DNA of 64,000 nucleotides from Trichomonas tenax (Eukaryota; Parabasalia; Trichomonadida; Trichomonadidae): assembly GCA_023091735.1 (NCBI GenBank), contig JALKBU010000132.1:1-64000 (forward strand), read 5' to 3'. This document shows, one piece after another, positions 11,388 to 22,974 of the stretch. The stretch's first letter is position 1, and the number at the start of each line of letters is the position of its first letter. The notes beneath the pieces were generated by a model that saw only the letters and a list, made by a program, of their open reading frames with translations, was not told the DNA's origin and did not search any database. A program made the position numbers and the translations under genes.

Positions 11388-11921
11388 TTTTTATAAAATT
11401 TGAAATTAGAAAACTGCCAGATTTTATAAAAATCTGCTATAATGTGGGAAATGGCATTATATTCACTTTTTGAAAATAAATTCTCGTCAAAACTTGAGTT
11501 TTCAGGAAATGAAAATTTTTAACTTTACACGTCAATCTTAGGATTTATTTGTCAAAAATAATTTACATGGCAAATTTATTTGTAATTTTAATTTACATAA
11601 CATTTTTCATTAGAAAATAAAGTTCAAAATCAAATCTAACAATCATTGAAAGGATTTTTGATGTGAATTCGCACATTTATATATGATGGTATGATTTGGG
11701 AATCCATGTATTGAAATTAAATCATATTTTAATTTTCTGCAATAAGTGTAAGGACTTTTTTTGCTCATATTCTTCACCTTCTTTGCACTTCAGCAAAAAA
11801 GAAATCTTTTCAAAATATCCAACAATTTCCTCCTATATTACGTTCATGATGCTATAAGCCATCTAAAGCGCAAAATAGTACCTTCTTTGGTGCCTCAAAA
11901 CATCGATTTCAACTTTTCATG
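11388..11921. other. upstream region of the p115-like gene
   Basis: AT-rich intergenic DNA. Near the start codon a short inverted repeat (CCAGATTTTATAAAAATCTG, about 11418-11437) could form a hairpin in the leader. Two ACATGT-type motifs at 11524-11574 are listed separately. Nothing else was recognised. Confidence 0.5.
11524..11574 (-). promoter_or_regulatory. ACATGT-type upstream motif pair
   Basis: TTTACACGTCAA at 11524-11535 and TTTACATGGCAAA at 11562-11574 lie about 140-190 bp upstream of the minus-strand start at 11387. They match a word found ahead of several other genes here. A promoter role is inference from recurrence. Confidence 0.4.
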
Positions 11922-12480
11922 TCATCCATAGCGCAAAACAGAACCTTCATCGGTGTTAGGCCATTTATTGTATTCAATATAGTAGAATGCAATTTTCAAG
12001 GCCGTGAGAAGTTGATTTGCATTCAGAGCGTTTTCGACTTTTACATAATGCTTCAATGAATTATCGAAGGAAACAATTAATTTTGCTTGACAAGTTAATG
12101 GGCTGTCTATTGCAGAGTAGTCATTCACATCGCCAAGCATTTCAATTAACATGCAGCCTTTAGGAAATAGGAAAGCATTCATCAAATTACTTACTGCAAC
12201 TGCAAACAATATCCTCGCATGACGCCAGAGCTTTGCAAGCTCTGGCAAATGTCTTGGTTTCATATTGTGGCTTTCCAAGTTATAATCAGGATAGTTTTTC
12301 TTAACGATCTTGAGAACTTCTTCTAAGTTTATCAAATGTCTAGATATTTTTTGCATGACATACTATTTCATTATTGTTATTAAGTGCTTCATAGTGGTAA
12401 TATGTGTTTACTCTCCATGGGACAAAACTTGCACCCTCTTTTAATGCAAACATTAGTTCAGTAATAGTTAATCTCTTCAA
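11922..12480 (-). pseudogene. decayed GT61/DUF563-like glycosyltransferase, C-terminal part
   Basis: An ATG-initiated 144-residue frame (11922-12356) contains LINLEEVLKIVKKNYPDY, then WRHARILFAVAVSNLMNAFL and PKGCMLIEM. This matches the layout of the C-terminal half of GT61/DUF563 glycosyltransferases, where a similar A-x-I-L-x-x-x-G-x-x-L-x-N-x-x-F-x-P-x-G-x-x-x-I-E block is conserved. The usual glycine-rich H-G-A-G-L-type turn is degraded to VAVSNL. Upstream, in another frame (12357 to about 12480), comes GASFVPWRVNTYYHYEA followed by NNNNEIVCHA, a plausible continuation. The two parts are separated by a frameshift near an A-rich run at about 12345-12352. I read this as a broken gene. The family call is from motif resemblance only. 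Confidence 0.45.
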
Positions 12481-14190
12481 CAAGGTAATCTTCTGGAAAA
12501 GAATTTAAAAACTGGTCCAGGTTCTATTCTACTTAAAAGTGGTAAGTCATTTCCAAAAAGAAAAGCTCTTAAAACTGTATGCTGTAGGAAGAGGATAAAA
12601 CAGAATGCGATTTGCACAGCAATGATAAACCAAAAAGAAAAATCAACTCAATTCAAAAAATGCTTCTCGTAAGTTGGGAAGGTCTCAGTTTTTTTCCCAT
12701 CCCGGAATTCCATATTTTTTTAATATTTATCACTTTTTGAATTCAAAAATTTAAAAAAAAATTATCGGAAATTTGTAAACAGCTTTCCAATCGGGTGCAT
12801 TCAATTTTTCTGACACTTTAAAGTTCTCTGATGGACTTCAGCGAGAGGCATAACGAAGGCCAATCACACAAAATAGCACCACAAGGTCACTTTTTAGCGC
12901 CCGAATTGGGTCTGCGATTTTAGCGAATTAGCCCAATTTTGCTAATTCGATCATATATATGGAATTCTACAAAATATTTTCATATTAAGGTTGTCCTATA
13001 GCACGAATGTTTTATTGCCGTCATAACTTCGAATTGCATTGATTCACAAGTTTAAAATTTATATGGTACTATACCACTAAATGTATAGAATATGTGTCTA
13101 GAATAATGTCTCAATAAAAGTTATATTTGCCAAATTCGTTTCAATAGGTAAAGTTATAAGTTTGAATCAATATCACTATTTTCCAAAATGCATAGCAGTA
13201 TTTTGCATAATTGCAAAGGATGAAACCTGATATTCAACGCTCTGATTGATTTTTAAATTTGAATGTACTTTTCAAATATTTGAATGGAGCCGATTAAAAT
13301 TGTATTGAATTTTAAAAATCAATCAGAGCGTCACAAATGCAAGATAAATCAGAAAAACTTTATCAGCATTATCTTGAGCATAAAATTGAAAGCTATTAAG
13401 TAATGCATGTATCATCAAATCCGAATTTGGATGGTGCCATTATGGATTGCTAGAATACAATGTATCGAAATTCTAAATTCAATAAATATACTTTTCGGTA
13501 TTTTGCATTATTAAATTAATCGAGCTCGTCTTTAATATCATTGGATTTACATTATTTGTTTCTTCTAATGAATACTATCTTATTGTATAATGAATTACAG
13601 CCCAAAATATTCACGCATAAAATAGATTTTTGGCAATATCTGCTTCTAGATGATGTAGATCAACTAACAATATGCATTTTATATATAGAATATATAGAAA
13701 AAAACAGTATATATGAGCTATAAAACATGTTTATTCAAAGATATGATAAAAATCTAAAATAGGAATATATATATATTGGACATCCATCGGTTTCTTCAAT
13801 TGTACATATTCACCTAACGTATGTAATTTCAATTCTAGATATAAATGTTAGCTATAGGATGTTTGATTTTTTTTTTGAACATTGAAAAGTATAAATAGTT
13901 TTATGTATGTAATGAAACAATATTCTAACGCACATTAGAAATGTAACTATACCGAGTAATAGCCAATAAATTGACAGTTTTTTTTGCAAATTTTATATAA
14001 TTGAAATAGAACAGTTAAATAGAAGCCAACATGCTTCGCACATATAGGACAACAAAAATCCGATAGTGTGTATCATGGAAGCGTGTTATTAAAAATTGGC
14101 AATATTTAAAAACAAGCCTGTGATTGCTGTAATACGGAGATTTGGTAGGATTTACGCTGCTTCTGCTTTATCTGTCTGTAAAAATCCGTG
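12481..14190. other. non-coding gap with a hairpin
   Basis: No supported gene. The minus strand just beyond 12480 has short open stretches that may be the rest of the broken glycosyltransferase-like gene, but I could not join them. The only clear structure is the 20-bp inverted repeat at 13238-13330. Confidence 0.5.
13238..13330. repeat. 20-bp perfect inverted repeat
   Basis: CGCTCTGATTGATTTTTAAA (13238-13257) is exactly repeated as its reverse complement at 13311-13330, enclosing 53 bases. The enclosed part contains the palindrome TTCAAATATTTGAA. It could be a miniature foldback element. Confidence 0.6.
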
Positions 14191-14385
14191 TTAGTTGATA
14201 AAAATATGAAATCGAAGGTTTGCATTAATTTGAAATTTTTCGAGATATGATTTGACAACGTAATATGCAATTCTTAAAGCGTTTTGAGTAGATTCACCTT
14301 GAATGGGTGTCTCCGAAATACATCTTTGCGTTATGCAAATTTTATGATCTATATCATGGTAATAAATCATATTTTGTTCGTTCAT
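14191..14385 (-). pseudogene. small fragment, possibly the C-terminal end of a second GT61-like gene
   Basis: A 64-codon frame with an ATG. Its QNALRIAYYVVKSYLEKFQ resembles LLTALKIAFYYIEYNKW, which closes the glycosyltransferase-like remnant at 11922-12356, on the same strand 2 kb away. It is too short to be a whole enzyme. Most likely it is a second decayed copy; the resemblance is weak and may be coincidental. Confidence 0.3.
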
Positions 14386-14482
14386 TATTCAACTTTCGAA
14401 ACAAACACCCAGCTGTTTTTGATGCAAAATATCCGATATCATTTAAAACGATAACAAAAATCATGATCATATATATATATAG

Positions 14483-14698
14483 CATGACGAAAAAATAACA
14501 AACGTTTTCATTATAAAAATTACGAAGTATAACGATGGAATTTTGAATGTGAGTCCGCCCGAATATTCATATTATCTCACAAGCAATTATTGCTTCCCTG
14601 AAATTACTTTTTTGTTAAATTCCTATGATGGCACTGTTGAAATCGAATATGTCTCAGCAGTAGTTTCATTTCCTAACGTTGTTCCAAAAAAAAAGTGA
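14483..14698 (+). pseudogene. unrecognised coding remnant without a start
   Basis: An open frame of 71 codons, without ATG, ends at a TGA at 14696. The translation has balanced, protein-like composition (VSPPEYSYYLTSNYCFPEIT and further on EIEYVSAVVSFPNVVP), unlike the lysine/isoleucine-rich noise of neighbouring frames. It is flanked upstream by a TAG and an (AT)n run. I do not recognise the family. It converges with the minus-strand BEACH gene that ends at 14764. Confidence 0.25.
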
Positions 14699-14763
14699 AT
14701 TTTAATGGATAAAAACAAAATAACAAATTTATTTATAAATACAAATATAAATATATAAATATA

Positions 14764-17700
14764 TTAATCACCGAAATAAGGGAAAACTTCATATTCTCCG
14801 CCTTCACGGACTGTGAAAATAGACCGAATTTTCTCGTTGTAATCGACGCGGCAAACGCGAGTAGAAAACTTGTTGAACTTGGATGAAAAGTTGAGATAAA
14901 AGGCCTCGCAGACATTAACAATACCTGAAAGGACAATAATAATGTAGTCAAAACCTGATGGAGATGTCCACGTTTCAATCATTTCAGCATTAGATTGGAC
15001 TTCACGTGTTCTGATGAATCTGCCATTGATGGAAAAGACGCTGACGCTTTTTGCACCAGATTTATCGTGTATTGCTGCAACAATGAATCCCCATGACTTC
15101 GTAATGCATAAAGCAGAGCATGTTGCATTGACTTGGATATTTCGAATTGTATTTCCACTGGATGAATCAGCAACGGTGATAACTCCATCATCAGTTGCGA
15201 TCGCAACAACACCGAAATTAGGAGAAATATCGGCACATGTGACAGCACCTCTATAAAGATTAAGTTGTGTAACTTTTTGTGTCTTTCTGTCGATGATTTG
15301 TGCTGTGGAATCCAAATAACCGAGTACGATGATATTCTTTGAACCTTTGATAACTGTTACGTTATTGAAGACAATGATCTTATAATCGGTCAACTTTCCT
15401 GTTACAAGATCGATTGAATAAACATGATTTTCATAAATGGTGAAAGCCTCATTTCCATGGAACGAGATGTGCTGTAGCTTCTCCTGCGCGTTGAGAAGAG
15501 GCGTTGATGTGTTCTGTGAGAAGAAGTTTCCATTTGCTAACAAACAGTTGAATTTGGCATCATCATGCTTATTACCGCAGAAATTGGCCATTGTTACTTT
15601 CTCGTTGACATTCAAACGACCGAAAACAGGCTGAGGGAGTTGTGGATTATCTGGTTTAACTCTGCGTGGATGTGGCTTTGTAAATAACTGTGGTGGAACT
15701 TGTCCAATTTGTTTTCGTGTTGTTGTGAGTTCAAATTGTTCACCTTGATATCCAATGTAAAGCTTTGGATCATATACGTTATAAGCTTTGATGGCTTCTT
15801 CTCCGAGTTGTTTGTAGCCCCAAACTAAGTCGATCCAGTCGCTAAGTTTCTCAGAAACATAATGCGATTCAAGGACTTTCCTGTGCAAGTAAACGAAGTG
15901 ATCTGCTGATTCGCATCCCCATGGAAGGACAAATTCTGGCATCAATGGAAACTCATTATCGTTAACAAAGATTTCTGGCATCGTGAAAAACTCTGGGGAA
16001 AGCTCTGTGTAGTTCATTGAGTTGGTGATATTCTTGTACATATCTTGCAAATCTCTCATCTGTCTGTTAGGATCTTCCAAGTGTCCGCTTTGCAAATCAA
16101 CTTGTTTCGTTGAAAACGGTTCCATGCGAACGTGGTAAACAGAAAGACTCAAAGGTGATGACTGTGCACTGGAATAAAAGAATCCACACTCTGGATAAAA
16201 CTCGTCGAGAAGCAATCTGAATCGATCTGCGCCAATAGCGCCGAGAGGACGAGTGAGATCTCTGTAAATCGTTGGATCATGAAGATCTAATTTATCTTTG
16301 TACGTTGCGATAACCCAAGGGAAGATTGGATACATCGCTGGATCGTTGTATGATCTTCCACTTGCAAAATTGATCTGTTGGAGGTATTCGTAGTTTGAAA
16401 TCTCGCCTTTAACCCACTTCTTTGTGATTGCACGTTGAGTGAATCCTTCCCAGAATTTCTCGTTCTTGATGATAGTTGTAACGCTTTTAGAATTGCTTGT
16501 TATAACATCGATTATCTCTTGAAGTCTTTTAATAGTGATACTTGGACCAAAATCTATTAAATATGAATTTGTAGTCGTGAAAATCTCAATCGCAGTTGGA
16601 CAATGCAAATAATTTCTGAGGCATATTTTTGTGATCGAATTTAAGTCGATTTGGATGATTCTCTTGTTTTCTGTCTCGAGCTCAATGCGCATCTTCGAAA
16701 TTCTCAACATAACATTAACGTCTTTATCGATTTTGATGATGCTGACTTTAGTGTCTTGAATGATATTCTCTGAACGAGGCAATACTTTGTTTTCGAACTT
16801 CGCTCGGAACATTTCTTGCGAGAGATTCATAGAGGCACTTCGTGGAACTGTTTCGTTGAATGCCAAATGGCGAACTGGGTGTTTGTTGATCTTCATTAAA
16901 ACAGGAGCACCGCATTCACATATCTTATTGCTTCTCTTCCAATGTTGCTTCTTGTTGCTGTCCCATGGACCACATTTAGCGTTGAGTTGTGACCATAACT
17001 GATACCACAAATGCCGCCATGTTTCTCTATCGGTTCGTAACTGCTTGAGTATGTTAATCTCTGATAATTTCTTTTGACTCTGATCAGAATTGATTCTTGG
17101 AGCTGTGACGATAACGAAATTATTCGCTTCAGTTACTGTGCGATGTAAATCGATGCAAATGACTTTATTTGTTTCGATATATTTCTTTGCTAATGTTGTG
17201 TAACACTCTTCAATCATTGGAGATAATTTTGTCATTAACTCATATTTAGAACGTCGGTTGTTTTCTTTGATTGATGAGATCAATAATTTGAAAACTGATG
17301 TTAATTTTTGATCACTGAAATACTTTTGTTCGGCAGCAGTTCCAAAGAACTGTGATGCAGTCTCGAAATAACAGATATAATAAGCAATTAATGTTGCATA
17401 ATGGCGGTAAATGTCAATTGAACTTGCAATAATGTAATTATAAATGTTGGAAGCAAAATCAAGATCAATCCAATGCTTTTTGTCTTCGCTGAGACGAATT
17501 CCTGGATATTGACGACCGAATTTAGCATTTGTAACTAACAAATTCTTGTATAATAAGCCTGTGTTGAATGTGTTTTTGATATCGCAGAATTTCTTCTTTT
17601 TGTTCTCTGGTTTAGTTATTCCATATGCTTCGTAGTTATATAAACCAAAAACTTTTGGTTGCTTTGTTCTCATGAATAAAAATACTGTTGAATATTCAAT

Positions 17701-20700
17701 GAATTGAATGATAATGTTGAAGTTGATATTTGGCGATTTCTTGATGAACTCGAAATAAAATTTCAAAAATCCGGAAATTAAATCATCGCTGTCTTTTCTC
17801 AAACATTTGCAAACGAAATCGATAGTAATGAACAATTCTTCGAACGTTATAACTTGCAACACCCAATCTCCCATTTTATATGAGAGATCTCTGTTGCAGC
17901 ACATCACCATGAAAACACAGCACCACATTGTTAAAAGTCTCGGATTTGATATACTTTCGAATTGACCATCATTCGATAAATTCTCAATTAATTGAGTCTG
18001 ATATTCCAAGTTTTTGTTTGATCCGAGTGTGCACCAGATGCAGAGAGGAAGAATGTCTGCGAAAATCATTGCATTGGTTGCCAAATATTTGAAAACATCA
18101 TCAGTGATATATCTCGGAGCCAAAGAAACAATAAATGATTCTGTTGTCCAAGGTAAGTTCTCTGGAATGAATATATTTTTGTGATGAACATTGATGACAA
18201 CATCCATTATAGTCGTAATGAATAATTGGGAGTTTGGTTTGTTAATCAAAAGCTGGAATCTAACAATATCCATTGGTTGAAGACCGATTTCTTTAATCTT
18301 TTCACTCTTGTCGATGATTCTTGACATTAAACTGATGAACTTCAGTATCTGATCATTGTTTTCTGATTCGTAAATATAATAGAACAATAAATCAAAGTCG
18401 TTTTTCGTGAAATTATACATTGCAATCTTTTGGCAAATGTTGATGATGTAATCGTTGATTTTCACCAAACTTTCAGAGCTTGGAACACTACCATCGAAAG
18501 TATACGTTAAGTTATAATTCGGGAAGAAATATGAGAATTTGCAAACGATTTGTGCGATGTTCAAATCATAAACGAAAAGAACATTTGACCAATGTTCGAT
18601 GATCTTTTCTTGTTCAATAGGATTTGCTGTCTTCCAGATTGGGAAGTAAACTAATATATCTCTGAATATCTTATTCTTAAGTTCGAGATTGGAAACAGTC
18701 TTGAAAAGAGTGTAAAACTCCAAATATAATGTAAACGATAAATAGAATTCTGTATTATTGCATTGAGAAAGTAAATACGAAATCTTTCCAATGTTCTCGT
18801 TTCTTGTGAAGTTGTATTGATTTGCGTCTTCATATAAAAGCATTGTGAATAATCTTACGACTGACTTTAATTCATTTGGATCACGATGCTGATCGTAATT
18901 GTGGAAATTAACCATTGTGAAAAGTGGTAAAAGAGGCTCTAAGTTCCATAAAATCAGGATTCCAGTGAATGAAGAATTATCCTGAATTCTCTTTTGTTTA
19001 GCAGATGAAGCCTTGAGTGACAATATGATTGATTTATCAGAAACTGATGATGGGAAGCAATGCAATTCATAAAGATTATTAACAGTATCTAATTTGGTTC
19101 CTGTTGTGATATAAAGATGGCTGAGCTCGATTAGAGGATAATCTGTTATTCCTTCGAGAACTGGTTTGAACAGTAAAGCGTGAGAACCATCGTTGAAGTC
19201 ATGGAATTTAAATTTGTGTAAATGTAATATCTGTTCAGTGTTGTAAGAAACAATCATTGAATAATTTCCGTTGTTGCTTTTAAGGAATCTTATTGAGATC
19301 ATTGTCCAAGTATCGCTAGGAACCTCATTCGTTACTGTCGTTTCTGTGCCGTCGTGAGTGATTCTGAGCGATTTATTTATCATGTGAATCACGAGTTCTT
19401 TGTTACTGATTTTATCTGTTAATGTGATAACGTGTATTGGTATTGAGTGATCGTATTGTTGAGTCTCGCTGTATCTGATCCAGAATACAATGGAAAAACC
19501 TGAGTTTAAGCCATTTAAGTTTTGAAAATTTTTGCATGAAACTTCAATATCTCCGAGAATGATTGTTGGGCCGTTTCGCTTATAATTCCTATGAACAATG
19601 TTGATCATTGTATCGAAGAAAAGGCTGTAATATGGAGATTTAACGAATTCTGATCCATCTTGAGATTTTATTGGGGTAAGGAGCATAATAAACTTGTTAA
19701 CTGTCTTCTGGCATGTTTTAACAAGAACTATCTCTGTGAATATATTGAATAATTTTTTCAGCTTTATCATAATTTCTTCATTAACTTCTTGCGACTTATA
19801 ATTGTTTGCTTCATTGATAATATAGTCATCTATTCCGCCTTGGAAGCATTTTACGCAATTGTCTTGTGAAAATTTCACGACTTTTGTTAAGTAATCTAAT
19901 ATTCTGTGACAAAGAGGTGTGTTAAACAGGAATTGGACAAGAATTCTCAAGGAATTTGGTTCCACTATTTTAGGTTCGTTTTGCTCTTTTAAGTTTCCGG
20001 TTGAATATAACAATAATTTTTCGTATAAAATATCATAATCGTTATCAATGAAAATTCTCTGCATGGCAATGAGTAAATTGTCACAGTCATCTGAATTTAC
20101 TGGAAATCTGTAACAAGCTTTGAAAAACTCGATTGATTTGTAAAAACACAATTTTGAATGCGGTAACTGTGGGAATCTCTTGAGGTTTTCTAATATGTTT
20201 GTCTTAAATATCAGGAATATTTCATTTGAAAGATATTCTGCAATTCTAATAAAATTCGATGCTAAATCTATAAAAATTTGTGCGTAACTAGGGTCTTTCA
20301 TGTTATCCAATATCTCGGCCATAGTGGATCCGTATGTTTGAAATATGTTAATTGAGTCTAATTGATGATTAAGGAATGAATTAAAGAAAGTTAAAATATA
20401 ACTTCTCATCTGTGATTCGTATAACATGTTCATCAGTGTGTTCATGAACTTCATATTCTGGAAAAGATTTTCTACTATCTCATCTTTCTTTGTTATCTCT
20501 TCAAGATACAAAATTAAAACTTTTCTCGCAATATATGATTCTAATGAAGGATTCTTGTAACAGTGCTGTTGAACAGCGTCTATAACATTAGAAATAGAGC
20601 AATCTGGTATTATCTGTAAAAAAATCGGCATTTTCGTGCATCTTAACAAGATATCGGCTATAAAAAGAGGATACTTCGCGAAATTCGCTAATAAATCATA

Positions 20701-22023
20701 AATATAGCGAGGACTGGTGTCTGCAAGGAACTTTAAAGCTTCAGATCTCAATGTCGATATGTTTTCGAAGTTTTTGTGTGGTGTCCAAAAAGTAAAAGTT
20801 GGATCAAATATTTCTAACATTAGAACGAAGTCTATTGCGAGAGACTTTGAATTTAGTTCGTATAGGCGACGGCTCACTTGTAGGAAGTATTGGTAAAGAA
20901 TTGCACCTTTTGAATCTGATTTTCGAATGCGAACTTCTTTTAATAATGAACTTAATATGTTATTGATGCATTCAGTAGATTTAGCGAAGCTTCTGAAGAT
21001 GATGTCTTGGACTTTTAATATGATTGGAGGAATGTTTAAATTAAAAGATTCTTGATTAACATTTTCAGGTAAAATAACGTAATAATCGCGTTCAAATGTC
21101 TTTTCTAAAGGCTTGGGTTGGAAATTTGATACTATTTCATTCTTTACAACATCATAAATGTTCGGATCTAATGATCTTTCGTCATTTACATCGCAAATGA
21201 ACTGAATTAAGTATCCAGGTATGTTTTTACATATGTCTGCATGATTGTCTAATGTGCATGTCGGGAATAATCTTTCTGCCGCATCATAAGCTTCTTGACT
21301 GATATCTGGAAACAGAAACATTCCAGGAGTGATCATTGCCAAAATTATATCGGAATGCATTGGTTGCAAGTTGAATCTAACGAGATTTGAGAGAATTGAT
21401 AATAATGAAATTCCAACATCACTGTGATAAGTCTTTGTACTCGTGAAATATAAATTTGCTAAGTAAACTGCCAACTCTATGCATTGTAATTCAACACCCT
21501 CTGCGTAAATTACGAGAAATGAATTTAATTGTGCAATAACTGATGTGGAAATGACCACTAAATCGTTCTGATATACAACGTATATTGTGTGAATAAAGGT
21601 TCTTTTAGCTATCAAAGGCGATTTACTCTTTTCTATCACTAATAAAATATTATTTAATAGCGTTAGAATGCTAATTTCTTCTTGTAACTGGTATGGAAGT
21701 AGTGTGAATGCTATAAAACTGTGATATATGTATGCTTCGATGTATTCTGAGTATTCCAAAGATTTATCGATTAATTTTGGCAATTTTTCAAGAATTTGAT
21801 AGCAAAAAGGGAACGAATATCCGTTTTTTAGGACCTTGGAAATGATAAAAGATACGTTATTCGATTCCGTAGGCTGTAGAAGTTCCTCAATCAATTGCGG
21901 AAATCTTAATTCATTGATAAACTTGTACAGCGGATCGCCCATATGATAATTCTCTAATGGCAGCGATCCACTGTGTCTAAATATGTCCACGAGAAGGCCC
22001 TGAAAATCTGTCACTAGATTCAT
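14764..22023 (-). CDS. BEACH-WD40 domain protein (LYST/NBEA/WDFY family)
   Basis: A 2,419-residue protein. Residues about 1-800 are helical armadillo-like repeats. Residues about 818-935 form a concanavalin-like lectin module (SGFSIVFWIRYSET). A PH-BEACH module spans about 1718-1828. The BEACH domain spans about 1865-2090, with the hallmarks SNYEYLQQINFASGRSYND, PAMYPIFPWVI, RDLTRPLGAIG, MPEFVLPWGCESADHFVYLH and DWIDLVWGYKQLGEEA. WD40 repeats follow from about 2130 to the end. Proteins of this layout act as scaffolds at endosomes, lysosomes and Golgi in membrane traffic and autophagy. Which subfamily it belongs to cannot be decided by eye. There is no signal peptide or membrane segment. The start is the first ATG; a TTTGACATTTTTACAT-type motif lies about 150 bp upstream. 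Confidence 0.9.
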   Translation of the reverse strand: MNLVTDFQGLLVDIFRHSGSLPLENYHMGDPLYKFINELRFPQLIEELLQPTESNNVSFIISKVLKNGYSFPFCYQILEKLPKLIDKSLEYSEYIEAYIYHSFIAFTLLPYQLQEEISILTLLNNILLVIEKSKSPLIAKRTFIHTIYVVYQNDLVVISTSVIAQLNSFLVIYAEGVELQCIELAVYLANLYFTSTKTYHSDVGISLLSILSNLVRFNLQPMHSDIILAMITPGMFLFPDISQEAYDAAERLFPTCTLDNHADICKNIPGYLIQFICDVNDERSLDPNIYDVVKNEIVSNFQPKPLEKTFERDYYVILPENVNQESFNLNIPPIILKVQDIIFRSFAKSTECINNILSSLLKEVRIRKSDSKGAILYQYFLQVSRRLYELNSKSLAIDFVLMLEIFDPTFTFWTPHKNFENISTLRSEALKFLADTSPRYIYDLLANFAKYPLFIADILLRCTKMPIFLQIIPDCSISNVIDAVQQHCYKNPSLESYIARKVLILYLEEITKKDEIVENLFQNMKFMNTLMNMLYESQMRSYILTFFNSFLNHQLDSINIFQTYGSTMAEILDNMKDPSYAQIFIDLASNFIRIAEYLSNEIFLIFKTNILENLKRFPQLPHSKLCFYKSIEFFKACYRFPVNSDDCDNLLIAMQRIFIDNDYDILYEKLLLYSTGNLKEQNEPKIVEPNSLRILVQFLFNTPLCHRILDYLTKVVKFSQDNCVKCFQGGIDDYIINEANNYKSQEVNEEIMIKLKKLFNIFTEIVLVKTCQKTVNKFIMLLTPIKSQDGSEFVKSPYYSLFFDTMINIVHRNYKRNGPTIILGDIEVSCKNFQNLNGLNSGFSIVFWIRYSETQQYDHSIPIHVITLTDKISNKELVIHMINKSLRITHDGTETTVTNEVPSDTWTMISIRFLKSNNGNYSMIVSYNTEQILHLHKFKFHDFNDGSHALLFKPVLEGITDYPLIELSHLYITTGTKLDTVNNLYELHCFPSSVSDKSIILSLKASSAKQKRIQDNSSFTGILILWNLEPLLPLFTMVNFHNYDQHRDPNELKSVVRLFTMLLYEDANQYNFTRNENIGKISYLLSQCNNTEFYLSFTLYLEFYTLFKTVSNLELKNKIFRDILVYFPIWKTANPIEQEKIIEHWSNVLFVYDLNIAQIVCKFSYFFPNYNLTYTFDGSVPSSESLVKINDYIINICQKIAMYNFTKNDFDLLFYYIYESENNDQILKFISLMSRIIDKSEKIKEIGLQPMDIVRFQLLINKPNSQLFITTIMDVVINVHHKNIFIPENLPWTTESFIVSLAPRYITDDVFKYLATNAMIFADILPLCIWCTLGSNKNLEYQTQLIENLSNDGQFESISNPRLLTMWCCVFMVMCCNRDLSYKMGDWVLQVITFEELFITIDFVCKCLRKDSDDLISGFLKFYFEFIKKSPNINFNIIIQFIEYSTVFLFMRTKQPKVFGLYNYEAYGITKPENKKKKFCDIKNTFNTGLLYKNLLVTNAKFGRQYPGIRLSEDKKHWIDLDFASNIYNYIIASSIDIYRHYATLIAYYICYFETASQFFGTAAEQKYFSDQKLTSVFKLLISSIKENNRRSKYELMTKLSPMIEECYTTLAKKYIETNKVICIDLHRTVTEANNFVIVTAPRINSDQSQKKLSEINILKQLRTDRETWRHLWYQLWSQLNAKCGPWDSNKKQHWKRSNKICECGAPVLMKINKHPVRHLAFNETVPRSASMNLSQEMFRAKFENKVLPRSENIIQDTKVSIIKIDKDVNVMLRISKMRIELETENKRIIQIDLNSITKICLRNYLHCPTAIEIFTTTNSYLIDFGPSITIKRLQEIIDVITSNSKSVTTIIKNEKFWEGFTQRAITKKWVKGEISNYEYLQQINFASGRSYNDPAMYPIFPWVIATYKDKLDLHDPTIYRDLTRPLGAIGADRFRLLLDEFYPECGFFYSSAQSSPLSLSVYHVRMEPFSTKQVDLQSGHLEDPNRQMRDLQDMYKNITNSMNYTELSPEFFTMPEIFVNDNEFPLMPEFVLPWGCESADHFVYLHRKVLESHYVSEKLSDWIDLVWGYKQLGEEAIKAYNVYDPKLYIGYQGEQFELTTTRKQIGQVPPQLFTKPHPRRVKPDNPQLPQPVFGRLNVNEKVTMANFCGNKHDDAKFNCLLANGNFFSQNTSTPLLNAQEKLQHISFHGNEAFTIYENHVYSIDLVTGKLTDYKIIVFNNVTVIKGSKNIIVLGYLDSTAQIIDRKTQKVTQLNLYRGAVTCADISPNFGVVAIATDDGVITVADSSSGNTIRNIQVNATCSALCITKSWGFIVAAIHDKSGAKSVSVFSINGRFIRTREVQSNAEMIETWTSPSGFDYIIIVLSGIVNVCEAFYLNFSSKFNKFSTRVCRVDYNEKIRSIFTVREGGEYEVFPYFGD

Positions 22024-22974
22024 TTAAAAACTTTCAGATAGAAGTGCTTTAACTCTCAAATTTGGTTTTTAGCGACCAAAATTGGCGAAATTAGCATTAT
22101 CATTATGTAAATGTTATAATAAACCATATTTTAAAAAGTGGATAAGGTTAAAAGTCACGTTTTTTGACAATTTATTTGACATTTTTACATTAATAAAATA
22201 GTATATATGATGCTAATTATTTTTCCATCGTTTTTGATTTTGAACACTTTATTTTTATTAATCAATAATTTCAACATATTCATTGGGAGACTATGAGTAT
22301 AAGTTGGTGTATCACATTAAAAACAGGTAATATGTGCATGCGTCTATGTATATTGTCGTCTCCGCAATGATTTCGTGTATTTATAAATTAAGATACTGAA
22401 CACTTATTCAATTAGGAGCTTGTATTATTTGTAATATGTTACTATGTTGTTGACACGTGATATATTTATAATAAATATTGCTATTTACTCAATAATAAGC
22501 TGATATCAAATTGTTAATGAAAAATATGAAACGATATTATATATGTTTAACACTACAACTATGTATGGCATCACACAAGAGTTATATCTGCCCATATATA
22601 TTTGAACTGGTTCTGACCCCCAGAATTGATACACTCATAAAAATTGTGAAATCAATATTTGCGAGTTTGCTCAAATAGCCAAAAAATTTACTTCAGAAGC
22701 TGTTTCTTATACCTATATCATAGCGCCACATCCTAACTCGAATTCTTCCAAATATCGATTCTTTTTGACACATAAAATATAAAATAGCATTGTAAAATAT
22801 TCAATTCTCATCATTTTGTCATGTAAATATTTGTTCATGAAAACTTCCAATTCATTTAACCATCAATCAGTATTCAAGACTGACAGTATTGATTGAATTG
22901 AGATGAAAGAATCAATTTAATTAAACATATTAATATAAAATTTAATAAAACATTAAACAAAACGCATTAGATGA
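22024..22974. other. intergenic between two minus-strand genes
   Basis: Contains the upstream region of the BEACH gene (a TTTTTTGACAATTTATTTGAC stretch near 22160-22185) and the 3' flank of the transporter gene, where AATTTAATAAAAC-like runs near 22937 may serve as polyadenylation signals. A TTTTGTCATGTAAATA word lies near 22814. No gene seen. Confidence 0.5.
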
